Shown here: piece after piece, positions 1 through 10,689 of the stretch | Position numbering within the stretch: position 1 is the stretch's first letter | Layout of the letters: the number at the start of each line of letters is the position of its first letter | Origin: an uncultured beta proteobacterium | GTDB taxonomy: Bacteria > Pseudomonadota > Gammaproteobacteria > Burkholderiales > Casimicrobiaceae | Reading direction: 5' to 3' | Assembly (NCBI GenBank): GCA_903912485.1 | Contig: CAIWHR010000396.1 | Location: 1-34,376 of the forward strand | Length of the DNA: 34,376 bases | Program-made: the position numbers and the translations under genes | Notes under the pieces: model-generated | Told to the model about the DNA's origin: nothing | What the model saw: the letters and a program-made list of their open reading frames with translations, nothing else | Databases searched by the model: none

Positions 1-1773
<1,773 letters not shown>

Positions 1774-1851
1774 TCGGAGGTCACGTTACGCCAAAGCGGG
1801 GCACCGGGCAACACACGTTCGCTCGGCCCGTCACCCGGCCCGTCGCCGCAG

Positions 1852-2745
1852 TCAGTCGCCGCGGCGGGACATCGCTGCGGCGAGGGTATCCATCAGCACC
1901 CGCACCCGGTGCGGGACGTGCCGGTTGCTCGGCAGCATCGCGTAGATGCCGAGTTCGGGCACGGGAAAGCCCGCGAGAATGGTCTCGACGCGGCCGGCCG
2001 CCAGGAAATCCTCGACGATGAAATCGGGCTGGCAGGCGATGCCCAGACCGTGCGCGGCGGCTTCGGTCAGCACGATGCCGTTGTTGGCGTTGATGCGGCT
2101 GCGCACCGGAAAATTCTCGATCCGGCCGTCGATCACGAACTGCCAGGTCTGACTGCCCGAGGCGCCGGTGTAGCCGAGGCATTCGTGATGCACGAGCTCC
2201 GCCGGATGCTGCGGGCGGCCGTGCCGGTCGAGGTAGTCCGGCGAGGCGACGACCCGCAGCTGGCTGCTGCCGATCTTTCGCGCGATGTCGCCCGCCGCGA
2301 GGCGGCTGGTGATGCGGATCGACAGGTCGATGCCCTCCTCGATCAGCTTGACGCGACGGTCGGTGTAATCCATGTCCAGCGCGACTTCCGGATGGCGTTG
2401 CGAGAAATCGAGCAGGAGCTGCGACAGGCGCTGCAGCCCGAAATGCAGCGGCAGGCTGATGCGGATCTTGCCGCGCGGCGTCAGGCGCTCCTGCGCCACG
2501 TCCGTTTCCGCGGATTCGACCAGATTCAGGATCACCCGGCACTTTTCCAGGTACGCGGTGCCGGCGGAGGTCAGCGCCAGCCGGCGCGTGCTGCGCGCCA
2601 TCAGCTTGACGCCGAGGTGCGCTTCCAGCGCTGCGATCTGCCGCGTGACCGCCGAGCGCGCCACGTCGAGCTGCTGCGCCACGGCCGAGAAGCTGCCCAG
2701 CTCGGCCACCCGAACGAAAAGATGCATGGCTTGAAGTCTGTCCAT
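1852..2745 (-). CDS. LysR-family transcriptional regulator
   Basis: 297 aa; N-terminal HTH MDRLQAMHLFVRVAELGSFSAVAQQLDVARSAVTRQIAALEAHLGVKLMARSTRRLALTSAGTAYLEKC and LysR substrate-binding domain. Confidence 0.95.
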   Translation of the reverse strand: MDRLQAMHLFVRVAELGSFSAVAQQLDVARSAVTRQIAALEAHLGVKLMARSTRRLALTSAGTAYLEKCRVILNLVESAETDVAQERLTPRGKIRISLPLHFGLQRLSQLLLDFSQRHPEVALDMDYTDRRVKLIEEGIDLSIRITSRLAAGDIARKIGSSQLRVVASPDYLDRHGRPQHPAELVHHECLGYTGASGSQTWQFVIDGRIENFPVRSRINANNGIVLTEAAAHGLGIACQPDFIVEDFLAAGRVETILAGFPVPELGIYAMLPSNRHVPHRVRVLMDTLAAAMSRRGD

Positions 2746-2765
2746 TGTTGCTCATGATGCAACAA
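2745..2765. promoter_or_regulatory. Candidate LysR operator (TTGTTGC-N7-GCAACAA)
   Basis: Perfect 7-bp inverted repeat TTGTTGC TCATGAT GCAACAA in the divergent lysR/dioxygenase intergenic region; fits the T-N11-A LysR-box pattern. Confidence 0.65.
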
Positions 2766-2840
2766 AGTATTCATGATTGGCTACTATTTCGACGCCAAAT
2801 GCGCGGTTACAGTACGCACCTCGCTGCAGGAGTCGCCCCA

Positions 2841-3635
2841 ATGACCCACACCCAACCCGCCCTTTTCGTTCCCCACGGCGCGCCGACCTTCGCGCTGCGC
2901 CCGGGTGCGGCCGGCGCGGCGATCGCCGAGGCGGCGCGCAGCCTGACGCTGCCGCGCGCCATCGTCGTCGTCAGCGCGCACTGGGACACCGCGGTGCCCA
3001 GCGTCGGCTTTGCCGCCCGCCCGGAGACCATTCACGATTTCGGCGGCTTTCCCGACGAGCTCTACACGCTGCGCTACCCGGCCACCGGCTGCCGCGAGGC
3101 GGCCGGCGAGGTGGTGAGCGCGATCACCGCCGCCGGCCTGCCGGTGCAGGCGGTCGCCGATCGCGGCCTCGATCACGGCGCCTGGGTGCCGCTGCGCCTG
3201 ATGTTCCCGGACGCCGACGTGCCCGTCATTCCGCTGTCCATCCAGAGCGCCGGCGGCCCGGAGCAGGCGTACCGCCTCGGGCGCGCGCTGGCGCCGCTGG
3301 CGGCCAAAGGCTTCCTGGTGATCGCTTCGGGCAACCTCACGCACAACCTGCGCGATTACCAGACGGCGGCACGCAACGGCGGCCGGATACCGGCCTACGT
3401 GCGCGAGTTCGCCGACTGGCTGGCGAGCCGCCTCAATGCGGGCGACCTTCCCGCGCTGCTCGATTACCGGCGACAGGCGCCGGGCGCCGTGCAGGCGCAT
3501 CCGACCGACGAACATCTGCTGCCGCTGTACGTCGCCCTCGGCGCCGGCGGCGAGAACGCCGAGGTCAGCCGCCTGCACGCCGGCGTCGACGACTACGTCC
3601 TTGCGATGGACGCCTACGCGTTCCAGCCCCGATAA
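2841..3635 (+). CDS. DODA-type (LigB superfamily) extradiol ring-cleavage dioxygenase, YgiD-like
   Basis: From ATG 2841: MTHTQPALFVPHGAPTFALRPG...AIVVVSAHWDT...FGGFPDELYTLRYPATG...DRGLDHGAWVPLRLMFPDADVPVIPLSIQ...VIASGNLTHNLRDY...DEHLLPLYVALGAGGE; the upstream ORF extension overlaps the lysR operator. Confidence 0.9.
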   Translation: MTHTQPALFVPHGAPTFALRPGAAGAAIAEAARSLTLPRAIVVVSAHWDTAVPSVGFAARPETIHDFGGFPDELYTLRYPATGCREAAGEVVSAITAAGLPVQAVADRGLDHGAWVPLRLMFPDADVPVIPLSIQSAGGPEQAYRLGRALAPLAAKGFLVIASGNLTHNLRDYQTAARNGGRIPAYVREFADWLASRLNAGDLPALLDYRRQAPGAVQAHPTDEHLLPLYVALGAGGENAEVSRLHAGVDDYVLAMDAYAFQPR

Positions 3636-3647
3636 GGAGCCCTGCCC

Positions 3648-4190
3648 ATGACCACGCACTACACCGCCACCGCCAAGGGGCTGCACTGGCTGATGGCCAT
3701 CCTGCTCTTCGGCCTGCTCGCGCTCGGCTTCTACATGAGCGACCTGCCGCTGTCGCCGCAGAAGCTGAAGCTCTACTCGTGGCACAAGTGGGCGGGCGTC
3801 ACCGCCTTCCTGCTGGTTGCCTTGCGGCTGCTGTGGCGCGCGGCCCAACGGCCGCCGGCGCTGCCCGACAGCATGTCGAAGATCCTGCAGCGAGCGAGCC
3901 AGGCCGGACATCTGGCCCTGTACCTCCTGATGATCGCCATCCCGGTTTCCGGCTGGCTGATGAGCTCGGCCAAGGGCTTCCAGACCGTCTGGTTCGGCGT
4001 GCTGCCGATCCCCGACCTCATCGGCAGGAACAGGGAACTGGGCGACTTGCTGGCGCTCGTTCACCAGGCGCTGGCGCTGCTGCTCGCGGCGCTCGTTGCC
4101 GGCCACGTCGCGGCGGCGCTGAAGCACCACTTTTTCGACCAGATCGACATCCTCACGCGGATGTCGCCCCTTCACCGTCCGGAGAACTGA
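3648..4190 (+). CDS. Cytochrome b561 family protein
   Basis: 180 aa: MTTHYTATAKGLHWLMAILLFGLLALGFYMSDLPLSPQKLKLYSWHKWAGVTAFLLVALRLLWR, four hydrophobic helices with conserved His residues. Confidence 0.92.
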   Translation: MTTHYTATAKGLHWLMAILLFGLLALGFYMSDLPLSPQKLKLYSWHKWAGVTAFLLVALRLLWRAAQRPPALPDSMSKILQRASQAGHLALYLLMIAIPVSGWLMSSAKGFQTVWFGVLPIPDLIGRNRELGDLLALVHQALALLLAALVAGHVAAALKHHFFDQIDILTRMSPLHRPEN

Positions 4191-4191
4191 C

Positions 4192-4758
4192 TTGAATCGT
4201 TTCGCCCCAGCTCTGGCCCTCGCGCTGACGTCAGCGCTGCCGCTCGCGGCCCACGCCGTCGAATACAACCAGATCCACGCCGACCGCAGCGCCATCGACT
4301 TTTCCTACCAGCAGATGGGCGTCACCATGGACGGCAAGTTCCGCAAGTTCGCGACGCAGCTCAATTTCGACCCGGCGAAGCCGGCCGCCGCCAGGGCCGC
4401 TTTCGACGTCGACCTCGCCAGCATAGACACCGGTTCCGGCGAAGCCGACCAGGAAGCCGCCGGCAAGCTGTGGTTCAACACCAAGGCGTTCCCGGTCGCC
4501 CGCTTCGCGTCCAGCAGCGTCAAGGCGCTCGGCGGCAACCGCTTCGAGGTCGCCGGCAAGCTGACGATCAAGGGCCGCACGCAGGACGTCGTCGCCCCCG
4601 TCACGTTCACGACGCAGGGGAACCAGGGCGCTTTCGACGGCGCGTTCAGCTTCAAGCGCGCCGATTTCGCCATCGGCGAGGGTCCCTGGGCAGCCTTCGA
4701 CACCGTCGCCAACGAAATCCGGATCAAGTTCCACGTCATCGCCGCCACCGGCAAGTAA
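4192..4758 (+). CDS. YceI family periplasmic protein (TTG start)
   Basis: 188 aa with signal peptide (MNRFAPALALALTSALPLAAHA) and YceI lipocalin-like pattern; GKLTIKGRTQDVVAPVTF. Confidence 0.88.
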   Translation: MNRFAPALALALTSALPLAAHAVEYNQIHADRSAIDFSYQQMGVTMDGKFRKFATQLNFDPAKPAAARAAFDVDLASIDTGSGEADQEAAGKLWFNTKAFPVARFASSSVKALGGNRFEVAGKLTIKGRTQDVVAPVTFTTQGNQGAFDGAFSFKRADFAIGEGPWAAFDTVANEIRIKFHVIAATGK

Positions 4759-4783
4759 TCCCAAGCTCACCAGGAGACTCACC

Positions 4784-5362
4784 ATGAACAAGCTCACCCG
4801 CCTCGGCGCCGCCGTCCTGCTCGCGACTGCCGCCGCCACGCCGGCGCTGGCCGCGCCGGAGACGTACACCATCGACGGCAGCCACACTTTCCCGCGCTTC
4901 TCGTACAGCCATTTCGGCTACTCGACGCAGTTGAGCCGCTTCGACCGGACGACCGGCAAGATCGTCTTCGACAAGGCGGCCCGGACGGGATCGGTCGACA
5001 TCGTGATCGACGCCAAGTCGGTCAGCACCGGCTCCACGACCTTCGACGGGCACATCCAGGGCGAGGACTTCCTCGACACCGCGCAGTTCCCGACGGCCAC
5101 GTTCAAGTCGACCAAGGTGGTCTTCGACGGCGACAAGCCGGTCGCGGTCGAGGGCAAGCTGACGCTGAAGGGAGTCACCCGGCCGGTCACTCTGGCGCTG
5201 ACCTCGTTCCAGGCGATGCCGCACCCGATGCTGAAGAAGGACGCCATCGGGGCCAACGGCAACGTCACCGTCAAGCGCTCCGACTTCAACGCCGGCAAGT
5301 ACGCGCCGTACGTCGGCGACGACGTGAGGATCGACATCGCGGTCGAAGCGATCAGGGATTGA
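4784..5362 (+). CDS. YceI family periplasmic protein (second copy)
   Basis: 192 aa; signal peptide then [58 protein letters not shown]...; classic YceI. Confidence 0.94.
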   Translation: MNKLTRLGAAVLLATAAATPALAAPETYTIDGSHTFPRFSYSHFGYSTQLSRFDRTTGKIVFDKAARTGSVDIVIDAKSVSTGSTTFDGHIQGEDFLDTAQFPTATFKSTKVVFDGDKPVAVEGKLTLKGVTRPVTLALTSFQAMPHPMLKKDAIGANGNVTVKRSDFNAGKYAPYVGDDVRIDIAVEAIRD

Positions 5363-5427
5363 GCCTGGACCGCGCCGCGCCGCGCGCGCATCCTGAACGA
5401 CCGGACAACGCATTCGAGGAGATGGCA

Positions 5428-6060
5428 ATGAGCAAGCGATTGAGTGACGAAGGGCGGGACCTGCTGTTCCGTGCCGCGCGCACGCACGGCGCCTGGCTCG
5501 ACCGGCCGGTGGCCGACGAGACGCTGCGCGAACTCTACGACCTGATGAAGTGGGGGCCGACCAGCGTCAACAGCAGCCCGGCGCGGATCGTGTTCCTGCG
5601 CACGCCCGAGGCGAAGGAGCGCCTGCGGCCGGCGCTGGCGCCGGGCAACGTGGACAAGACCATGGCGGCGCCGGTCACCGCGATCATCGCCTACGACGTG
5701 AAGTTCTACGAACGGCTGCCGAAGCTGTTTCCGCACGCCGACGCGCGCGCCTGGTTCGCCGACACGCCCGAACTGGCCGAATCGACGGCGCGGCGCAACA
5801 GTTCGCTGCAGGGGGCGTACCTGATGATCGCCGCCCGCGCCGTGGGGCTGGACTGCGGACCGATGTCCGGCTTCGACAACGCCAAGGTGGACCACGAATT
5901 CTTTCCCGCGGGCGCGGCCCGCGGCGAGTTCGCCCAGGAGTACTTTGCCGACAGCCACATCAAGAGCAACTTCCTCTGCAACCTGGGCTACGGCGATCCG
6001 GTCAAGCTGTTTCCCCGCGGCCCGCGGCTGGATTTCGACGAGGCCTGCCAGCTGCTCTGA
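5428..6060 (+). CDS. Nitroreductase family protein, malonic semialdehyde reductase (RutE/HadB)-like
   Basis: 210 aa from ATG 5428: [57 protein letters not shown]...; RutE-type N-terminus and [25 protein letters not shown]-terminus. Confidence 0.9.
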   Translation: MSKRLSDEGRDLLFRAARTHGAWLDRPVADETLRELYDLMKWGPTSVNSSPARIVFLRTPEAKERLRPALAPGNVDKTMAAPVTAIIAYDVKFYERLPKLFPHADARAWFADTPELAESTARRNSSLQGAYLMIAARAVGLDCGPMSGFDNAKVDHEFFPAGAARGEFAQEYFADSHIKSNFLCNLGYGDPVKLFPRGPRLDFDEACQLL

Positions 6061-6065
6061 AGACG

Positions 6066-6761
6066 TCCCGCAACCCGGGCAGCGGCACGCTGTCGGGCAC
6101 CAAGACGGTGGCGGCGGTCAACGGCACGGCGACGTTTGCCAATCTGTCGGTCGACAAGTCCGGCATCGGCTACACGCTGGTCGCATCGAGCGGAGCGCTG
6201 TCGCCCGCGACGTCGACGCCGTTCGAGATCACGACACGCCTGCTCGTCGCTGCGTTGCCGACCACTGGCGCTGTCACCGTCGCGATGGCGGGAGGAGGCG
6301 CCGCCTGCACCTTCGCCGCGGGCGGCTATGTGCCGGTGACGGGCGGCGCGGCGTCGCCGCCTGCCGGCAGCGCGCCCTCCGGTTACGCGTTCCCGTACGG
6401 ACTCGTCAATTTCACCGCGACCTCCTGCACCGGCACGATCACGCTGACCTACACGTTCCCCGGCCCGCTGCTGCCGGATGCGGTGTTCTGGAAGTACGGG
6501 CCGACGGAACTGCAGCAGGATTCGCACTGGTACGTGATGCCCGCGGTCATCAGCGGCAACACGTTGACCGTCACCATCGCCGACGGCGGACTGGGCGACG
6601 ACGACCTCAAGGTGAACGGAACCATCGTCGATCCGGCCGGCGTGGGCTTCGCGATCGTCGACGCGACCCCGGTCCCGACGCTCCGGTGGCCTGCGCTGCT
6701 GCTGCTGGCGCTGCTGTTGACCGCGGCATCCACGTTCGCGTTGTCGCGGAAGCCACGCTGA
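6066..6761 (+). pseudogene. 5'-truncated remnant of an Ig-like / choice-of-anchor U / IPTL-CTERM surface protein
   Basis: Open frame without a credible start or signal peptide: Ig-like NPGSGTLSGTKTVAAVNGTATFANLSVDKSGIGYTLVASSG, anchor-like VFWKYGPTELQQDSHWYVMPAVISGNTLTVTIADGGLGDDDLKVNGTIVDPAGVGF, and C-terminal VPTLRWPALLLLALLLTAASTFALSRKPR (IPTL-CTERM-like). Begins directly after the nitroreductase stop. Confidence 0.8.
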
Positions 6762-6782
6762 TGTGTCCGAAATCCTGCCGAT

Positions 6783-6811
6783 TTGCCCCGGGCGCCGCTC
6801 CCCCGTAAAAT
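6783..6811 (+). promoter_or_regulatory. Sigma70-like promoter for tRNA-Gly
   Basis: TTGCCC (6783-6788), 17-bp spacer, TAAAAT (6806-6811), 10 bp upstream of the tRNA 5' end. Confidence 0.55.
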
Positions 6812-6821
6812 CACCGGCGCC

Positions 6822-6895
6822 GCGGGTGTAGCTCAATGGCAGAGCAGAAGCTTCCCAAGCTTACGACGAGGGTTCGATTCCCTTCACCCGCTCCA
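6822..6895 (+). tRNA. tRNA-Gly (anticodon CCC), CCA encoded
   Basis: GCGGGTG TA GCTC AATGGCA GAGC A GAAGC TTCCCAA GCTTA ... GAGGG TTCGATT CCCTT CACCCGC TCCA; cloverleaf folds by eye; anticodon loop TTCCCAA; closely matches bacterial glyU-type tRNA. Confidence 0.95.
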
Positions 6896-6956
6896 ACGCT
6901 CCGTATCGGCCACGCGGGTCGGGCGTCTCCGCAAGCCCGGTGATCCGGCTTCACCG

Positions 6957-8546
6957 ATGACCATCTACGACGAGCTTCCCTACCCGGTCCTTTCGTACTC
7001 GCGGACGCACCCGGCCGAACTGGCCACGCTCGCCACGTTGCACGGCATGAGGCCTGCCCCCGTACAGCGGTGCCGCGTGCTGGAAGTCGGCTGCGCCCGG
7101 GGCGGCAACATCATCCCGATGGCGCTTGGCTTGCCCGGCAGCAGCTTCGTGGGCATCGACCTTTCGCGTCGTCAGATCGAAGAAGGCCGCCGGTACGTCG
7201 AACGGCTGGGGCTCACGAACCTGCGTCTGGAGGCTCGGGATCTGATGGATTTCGACGACTCGTTCGGCGAGTTCGATTACGTCATCGCGCATGGACTCTA
7301 CTCGTGGGTCCCCCCGGCAGTGCGCGACAGGCTGTTCGACGTCTGTCGGCGCCAGCTTGCTCCGCAGGGGGTCGCCTTCATCAGTTTCAATGCCTATCCC
7401 GGATGGCGGGCGATGAGCGCCATCCGCGACATGCTGCTGTATCGGGTCAGGGGCATCGAGGCGCCACGGCTGCGGGCCGAAAAAGCCCGCGAGTTCCTGG
7501 CGCTGCTGTCCGACGTGGCCGGCAAGTCGGTCGGCATCGCGTCGGAGCTGCCGCAGGCCTATGCCCGGTTCCTGCAGAAGACGCCCGGCTTCGCAGCCCA
7601 GGGCCACGACGACTACCTCCTCTACGACCTCGTCGCGGAGACCAACGATCCGGTCTATTTTCACGAGTTCGCCGCCCAGGCCGCTCGCCATGGGCTGCAG
7701 TGCCTGTGCGATTCGGATTTCCGCGCCTCGCTGCTCCACGGCCTTGCCCCCGACGCGGTCGAACGGGTCGGCAGCATGGCCGGCGATCGCATCGAACGGG
7801 AACAGTACTGCGACTTTCTCTCCAACCGGATGTTCCGGCAAAGCCTCGTCTGTCGCGCCGGCTTGCCGGTCGGCTTCGAGCCCGGGGTCGAGGCCTTGCA
7901 CGCGTTTCGCTACGGCTCCAGCGCCAGCGCCGAAGGCACGGTCGGCGTCGGGGAAGTCGCCGTGCAGAGGTTCGTCAGCAGCGACCAAGCCTCGCTGTCC
8001 ACCGATCATCCGCTGAGCAAGGCGGCGCTGCATCACCTGATCGGGCTCCGGCCGCACACCTGTACGTTCGCCAACCTTCTGGAAGCGGCGAGTCGGCGCC
8101 TGAACATCGGCGAACCGGACCCCGCCAGCGCCGACGACGATATCCGGATGCTGGCGAGCAACCTGCTCAGCGGATTCACCCACAGCGACCGGCTGGTGTC
8201 GCTCTCGGTCTTCGAGCCGGACTTTGCCGACACGGTCAGTGCGCATCCGCTGGCGAGCGCCTGGGCGCGGATGCAGGCCGAGTGGGATGCGTCCGTCACC
8301 ACCTTGCGCCACGAACGCCACGTCCTTGCGCCGCACGAACGGATTCTGTTGCCGCTGCTGGACGGCAGGCGCGACGTCCCGGCGTTGATCGAGGCGCTGC
8401 TCGCCGGACCCGTCGCCAGCGGCGAACTGGTTCTGAAATACCAGGATCGGCCCGTCAGCGATCCGGCCGAACTGCGCGGCCTGCTGCAGGACGGCGTCGA
8501 AAAGGCACTGGCCGCCTTCGCCGCCGCGCCCCTGCTGCTGGCCTGA
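6957..8546 (+). CDS. Class I SAM-dependent methyltransferase with methyltransferase regulatory domain
   Basis: 529 aa from ATG 6957: MTIYDELPYPVLSYSRTHPAELATLATLHGMRP...VLEVGCARGGNIIPMALGLPGSSFVGIDLSRRQIEEG...DYVIAHGLYSWVP; long regulatory C-terminal part of the PF10119 type. Confidence 0.9.
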   Translation: MTIYDELPYPVLSYSRTHPAELATLATLHGMRPAPVQRCRVLEVGCARGGNIIPMALGLPGSSFVGIDLSRRQIEEGRRYVERLGLTNLRLEARDLMDFDDSFGEFDYVIAHGLYSWVPPAVRDRLFDVCRRQLAPQGVAFISFNAYPGWRAMSAIRDMLLYRVRGIEAPRLRAEKAREFLALLSDVAGKSVGIASELPQAYARFLQKTPGFAAQGHDDYLLYDLVAETNDPVYFHEFAAQAARHGLQCLCDSDFRASLLHGLAPDAVERVGSMAGDRIEREQYCDFLSNRMFRQSLVCRAGLPVGFEPGVEALHAFRYGSSASAEGTVGVGEVAVQRFVSSDQASLSTDHPLSKAALHHLIGLRPHTCTFANLLEAASRRLNIGEPDPASADDDIRMLASNLLSGFTHSDRLVSLSVFEPDFADTVSAHPLASAWARMQAEWDASVTTLRHERHVLAPHERILLPLLDGRRDVPALIEALLAGPVASGELVLKYQDRPVSDPAELRGLLQDGVEKALAAFAAAPLLLA

Positions 8547-8617
8547 GCAGGGTGACCGGTGCACCCTTGGCGCTCACCGCCGACCCCGATGCCGGCTCCT
8601 GCCCGGCGCCCGACGGG

Positions 8618-9364
8618 TCAGGGTCGGCAATACCTGTTGCCGGTGGCGTACACGCAGAACGTCTGATGCGATGTCAACGAACCTGCGCCGGCGACGCCCT
8701 GCGGTCCCGTGTCGCCGGTCGGCCCCGTCGCGCCGGTCACCCCGGTCGTGCCCTGCGGTCCTGCACCGCCGGTCGCCCCCGTCGCCCCCGGGAGGCCCTG
8801 AATTCCCTGCGCGCCGGTGGAACCTGTTGCCCCGGTCGCTCCGGTAGCGCCCGTGATGCCCTGAATCCCCTGCGCGCCGGTGGAACCTGTCGCGCCGGTT
8901 GCTCCGGTCGCCCCCGTGACGCCCTGAATCCCCTGGGCGCCGGTGGAACCTGTCGCGCCGGTCGCCCCGGTCGCGCCAGCCGCCCCGGTCGCGCCGGTCG
9001 CACCGGTCGCACCGGTCGCCCCCGGGATGCCCTGAATCCCCTGCGCGCCGGTGGAACCCGCCGCTCCGGCCGCTCCGGTAGCGCCCGTGGCTCCCGCCGG
9101 CACGGCCGTGCACTTGGTCAACTGGCCATTGGCGTCGTGGCAGACGAACGCGCCGTTGGCGGCGGTGCCCGGCAGGCCCGGCACGTGCACTTCGCCGGAA
9201 TCCCTGACCTGAAACTGCGGCGTCCCCCCCGCATTCTTCACGACGAAGGAGCCGCCGCTGTTCGGCGTCACCTCGACGTCCGCCGCGCCCAGGGCGCCGC
9301 CCGTCGCTGCCGCGACCAGGGCCAGCACCAAGGTCGGCATCCGGCGTTGTCGTCTGCTTCTCAT
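8618..9364 (-). CDS. Exported collagen-like (Gly-X-Y) repeat protein
   Basis: From ATG 9364: [27 protein letters not shown] signal peptide, short N-domain, then about 46 uninterrupted G-X-Y triplets ([19 protein letters not shown]...) and a short C-terminal [20 protein letters not shown]. Confidence 0.9.
   Translation of the reverse strand: MRSRRQRRMPTLVLALVAAATGGALGAADVEVTPNSGGSFVVKNAGGTPQFQVRDSGEVHVPGLPGTAANGAFVCHDANGQLTKCTAVPAGATGATGAAGAAGSTGAQGIQGIPGATGATGATGATGAAGATGATGATGSTGAQGIQGVTGATGATGATGSTGAQGIQGITGATGATGATGSTGAQGIQGLPGATGATGGAGPQGTTGVTGATGPTGDTGPQGVAGAGSLTSHQTFCVYATGNRYCRP
8690..9090. repeat. Imperfect 63-bp tandem repeat inside the collagen-like gene
   Basis: The CCCTGAAT(T/C)CCCTG motif recurs at 8796, 8859 and 8922 (63-bp spacing) and again at 9030 (108 bp), encoding the 21-aa unit [21 protein letters not shown]. 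Confidence 0.85.
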
Positions 9365-9699
9365 TGCCTGCTCTCCGTTCGTTCGTCGATTCCGGCCCTG
9401 CGCTCGTCCGTCAACGGCCCCCGCACTGTCGGTCGCGGCCGCGAAGGCGCCCATGTCGTCGCTCCAAGCACTCACCCTTGCGATGAATCTTTCATAACTA
9501 CCACGCGTGCCCGCAGCCGTGCAAGAAGCCGACACTCCGGCAGGATCATGCCTCGAGAAAGCGACGGTTGCCGCGCCCGGCTCAAGGGTGAGTAAAATGC
9601 CTTCTACGGGGCGAAGTGAATCGAAGTGAATTCCACGCCGCCCGGCAGGGGATTTCCGAACCTTGGGATCCCGGGACCCGAATGACGGAGGTGCACCGC

Positions 9700-10386
9700 A
9701 TGGCGCAGGAAAAGAATGGCGAGCAGGACCAGGGCCCCGGAGCCGGCCGCCCCGGGGTGACGCGAAGGGATTTCCTCGACGGCGCGGCGCTCGCCACGGC
9801 CGGCACTGCGGCGGCAGTGATCGCGGGCCTCATTCCCCGCGACGCCTCGGCCGCCGAAAGCGCCGTCGCGGCACCCAAGCCTTCCCCGAAGGCGGCCGTG
9901 GTTGCCGCCGGGGTTTCCTTCCAGTTCGGCCTCGACGTCGGGGGCAAGACGGTCGGCTATTTCCAGGAATGCACGGGCATCGGTTCCGAGACCGAAGTCG
10001 TCGAGCAGAAGTTCGTTGACGGGAACGGGATCGAGACCACGAAGAAGATCCCCGGCCGGTTGAAATACAACGACGTCACCCTCGCGCGCGGCATCACCGG
10101 CGACAAATTCGTATGGACCTGGCGCAGGCAGGTCGAGGTAGGCAAGATGAACGACGCTCGCACCAATTGTTCGATCTCGATGCTCAATCAGGCGCTCGAG
10201 CCGGTCGCGACGTGGGACCTGGCCAATACCTGGCCGAGCAAGGTGTCCGGGCCCGCGCTGGGAGTCGACGGCGACTACGGGGTCGAGGCGGTCGTCCTGA
10301 CTTGCGAAGGGATGATCAGGACCTTGTTACCTGCTCGCGAGCGTCACCGCCTTCAGCGGGCCGCCGAGCAGACATCCTTGACGTGA
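9700..10386 (+). CDS. Phage/eCIS tail-tube (gp19-like, TIGR02241-type) protein with N-terminal Tat signal
   Basis: ATG 9700 preceded by GGAGGT at 7-nt spacing. Tat motif [34 protein letters not shown]; then tail-tube pattern [74 protein letters not shown]...[32 protein letters not shown]...[15 protein letters not shown]. Confidence 0.85.
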   Translation: MAQEKNGEQDQGPGAGRPGVTRRDFLDGAALATAGTAAAVIAGLIPRDASAAESAVAAPKPSPKAAVVAAGVSFQFGLDVGGKTVGYFQECTGIGSETEVVEQKFVDGNGIETTKKIPGRLKYNDVTLARGITGDKFVWTWRRQVEVGKMNDARTNCSISMLNQALEPVATWDLANTWPSKVSGPALGVDGDYGVEAVVLTCEGMIRTLLPARERHRLQRAAEQTSLT

Positions 10387-10680
10387 CCGCGCAGCCAGCG
10401 ATGCGCGGAATCGGCATCCAGCCTTGGATGCCAGAGCATTGAAACGGTGATCTCCGGCGTGGCGACCGGAAGAGGGAAGCCATGCATTTCGGCGCGCAGG
10501 CTTCCGGTGTGCCGTTCGGGAACGCTGGCGATCATATCCGAGGCCCGGGCCAGCGCCAGCGCGGTCGAAAAGCCGGCGACGATCGTGACGATCTTCCGTT
10601 CCAACCCGAATCGCCTCAGCGCTTCATCGATCGGGCTCTTGTCCAGACCCTGTCGCGAGACGCAGACGTGCCTGCCTGAG
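10353..10680 (-). pseudogene. C-terminal remnant of a LysR-family regulator (HTH missing)
   Basis: Reverse frame [107 protein letters not shown] is a LysR effector-domain C-terminus; no HTH upstream, where the GT61 ORF occupies the opposite strand. Confidence 0.85.
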
Positions 10681-10689
10681 ATGCGCGCC

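Noticed and set aside
6822-6895. Integrated mobile element at tRNA-Gly
   Set aside because: No integrase, no transposase and no duplicated tRNA 3' end seen in the window, so no element boundaries can be claimed.
9613-9632. Short tandem repeat GAAGTGAATC GAAGTGAATT upstream of the tail-tube-like gene
   Set aside because: Only two 10-bp copies; too little to call an operator or regulatory iteron.
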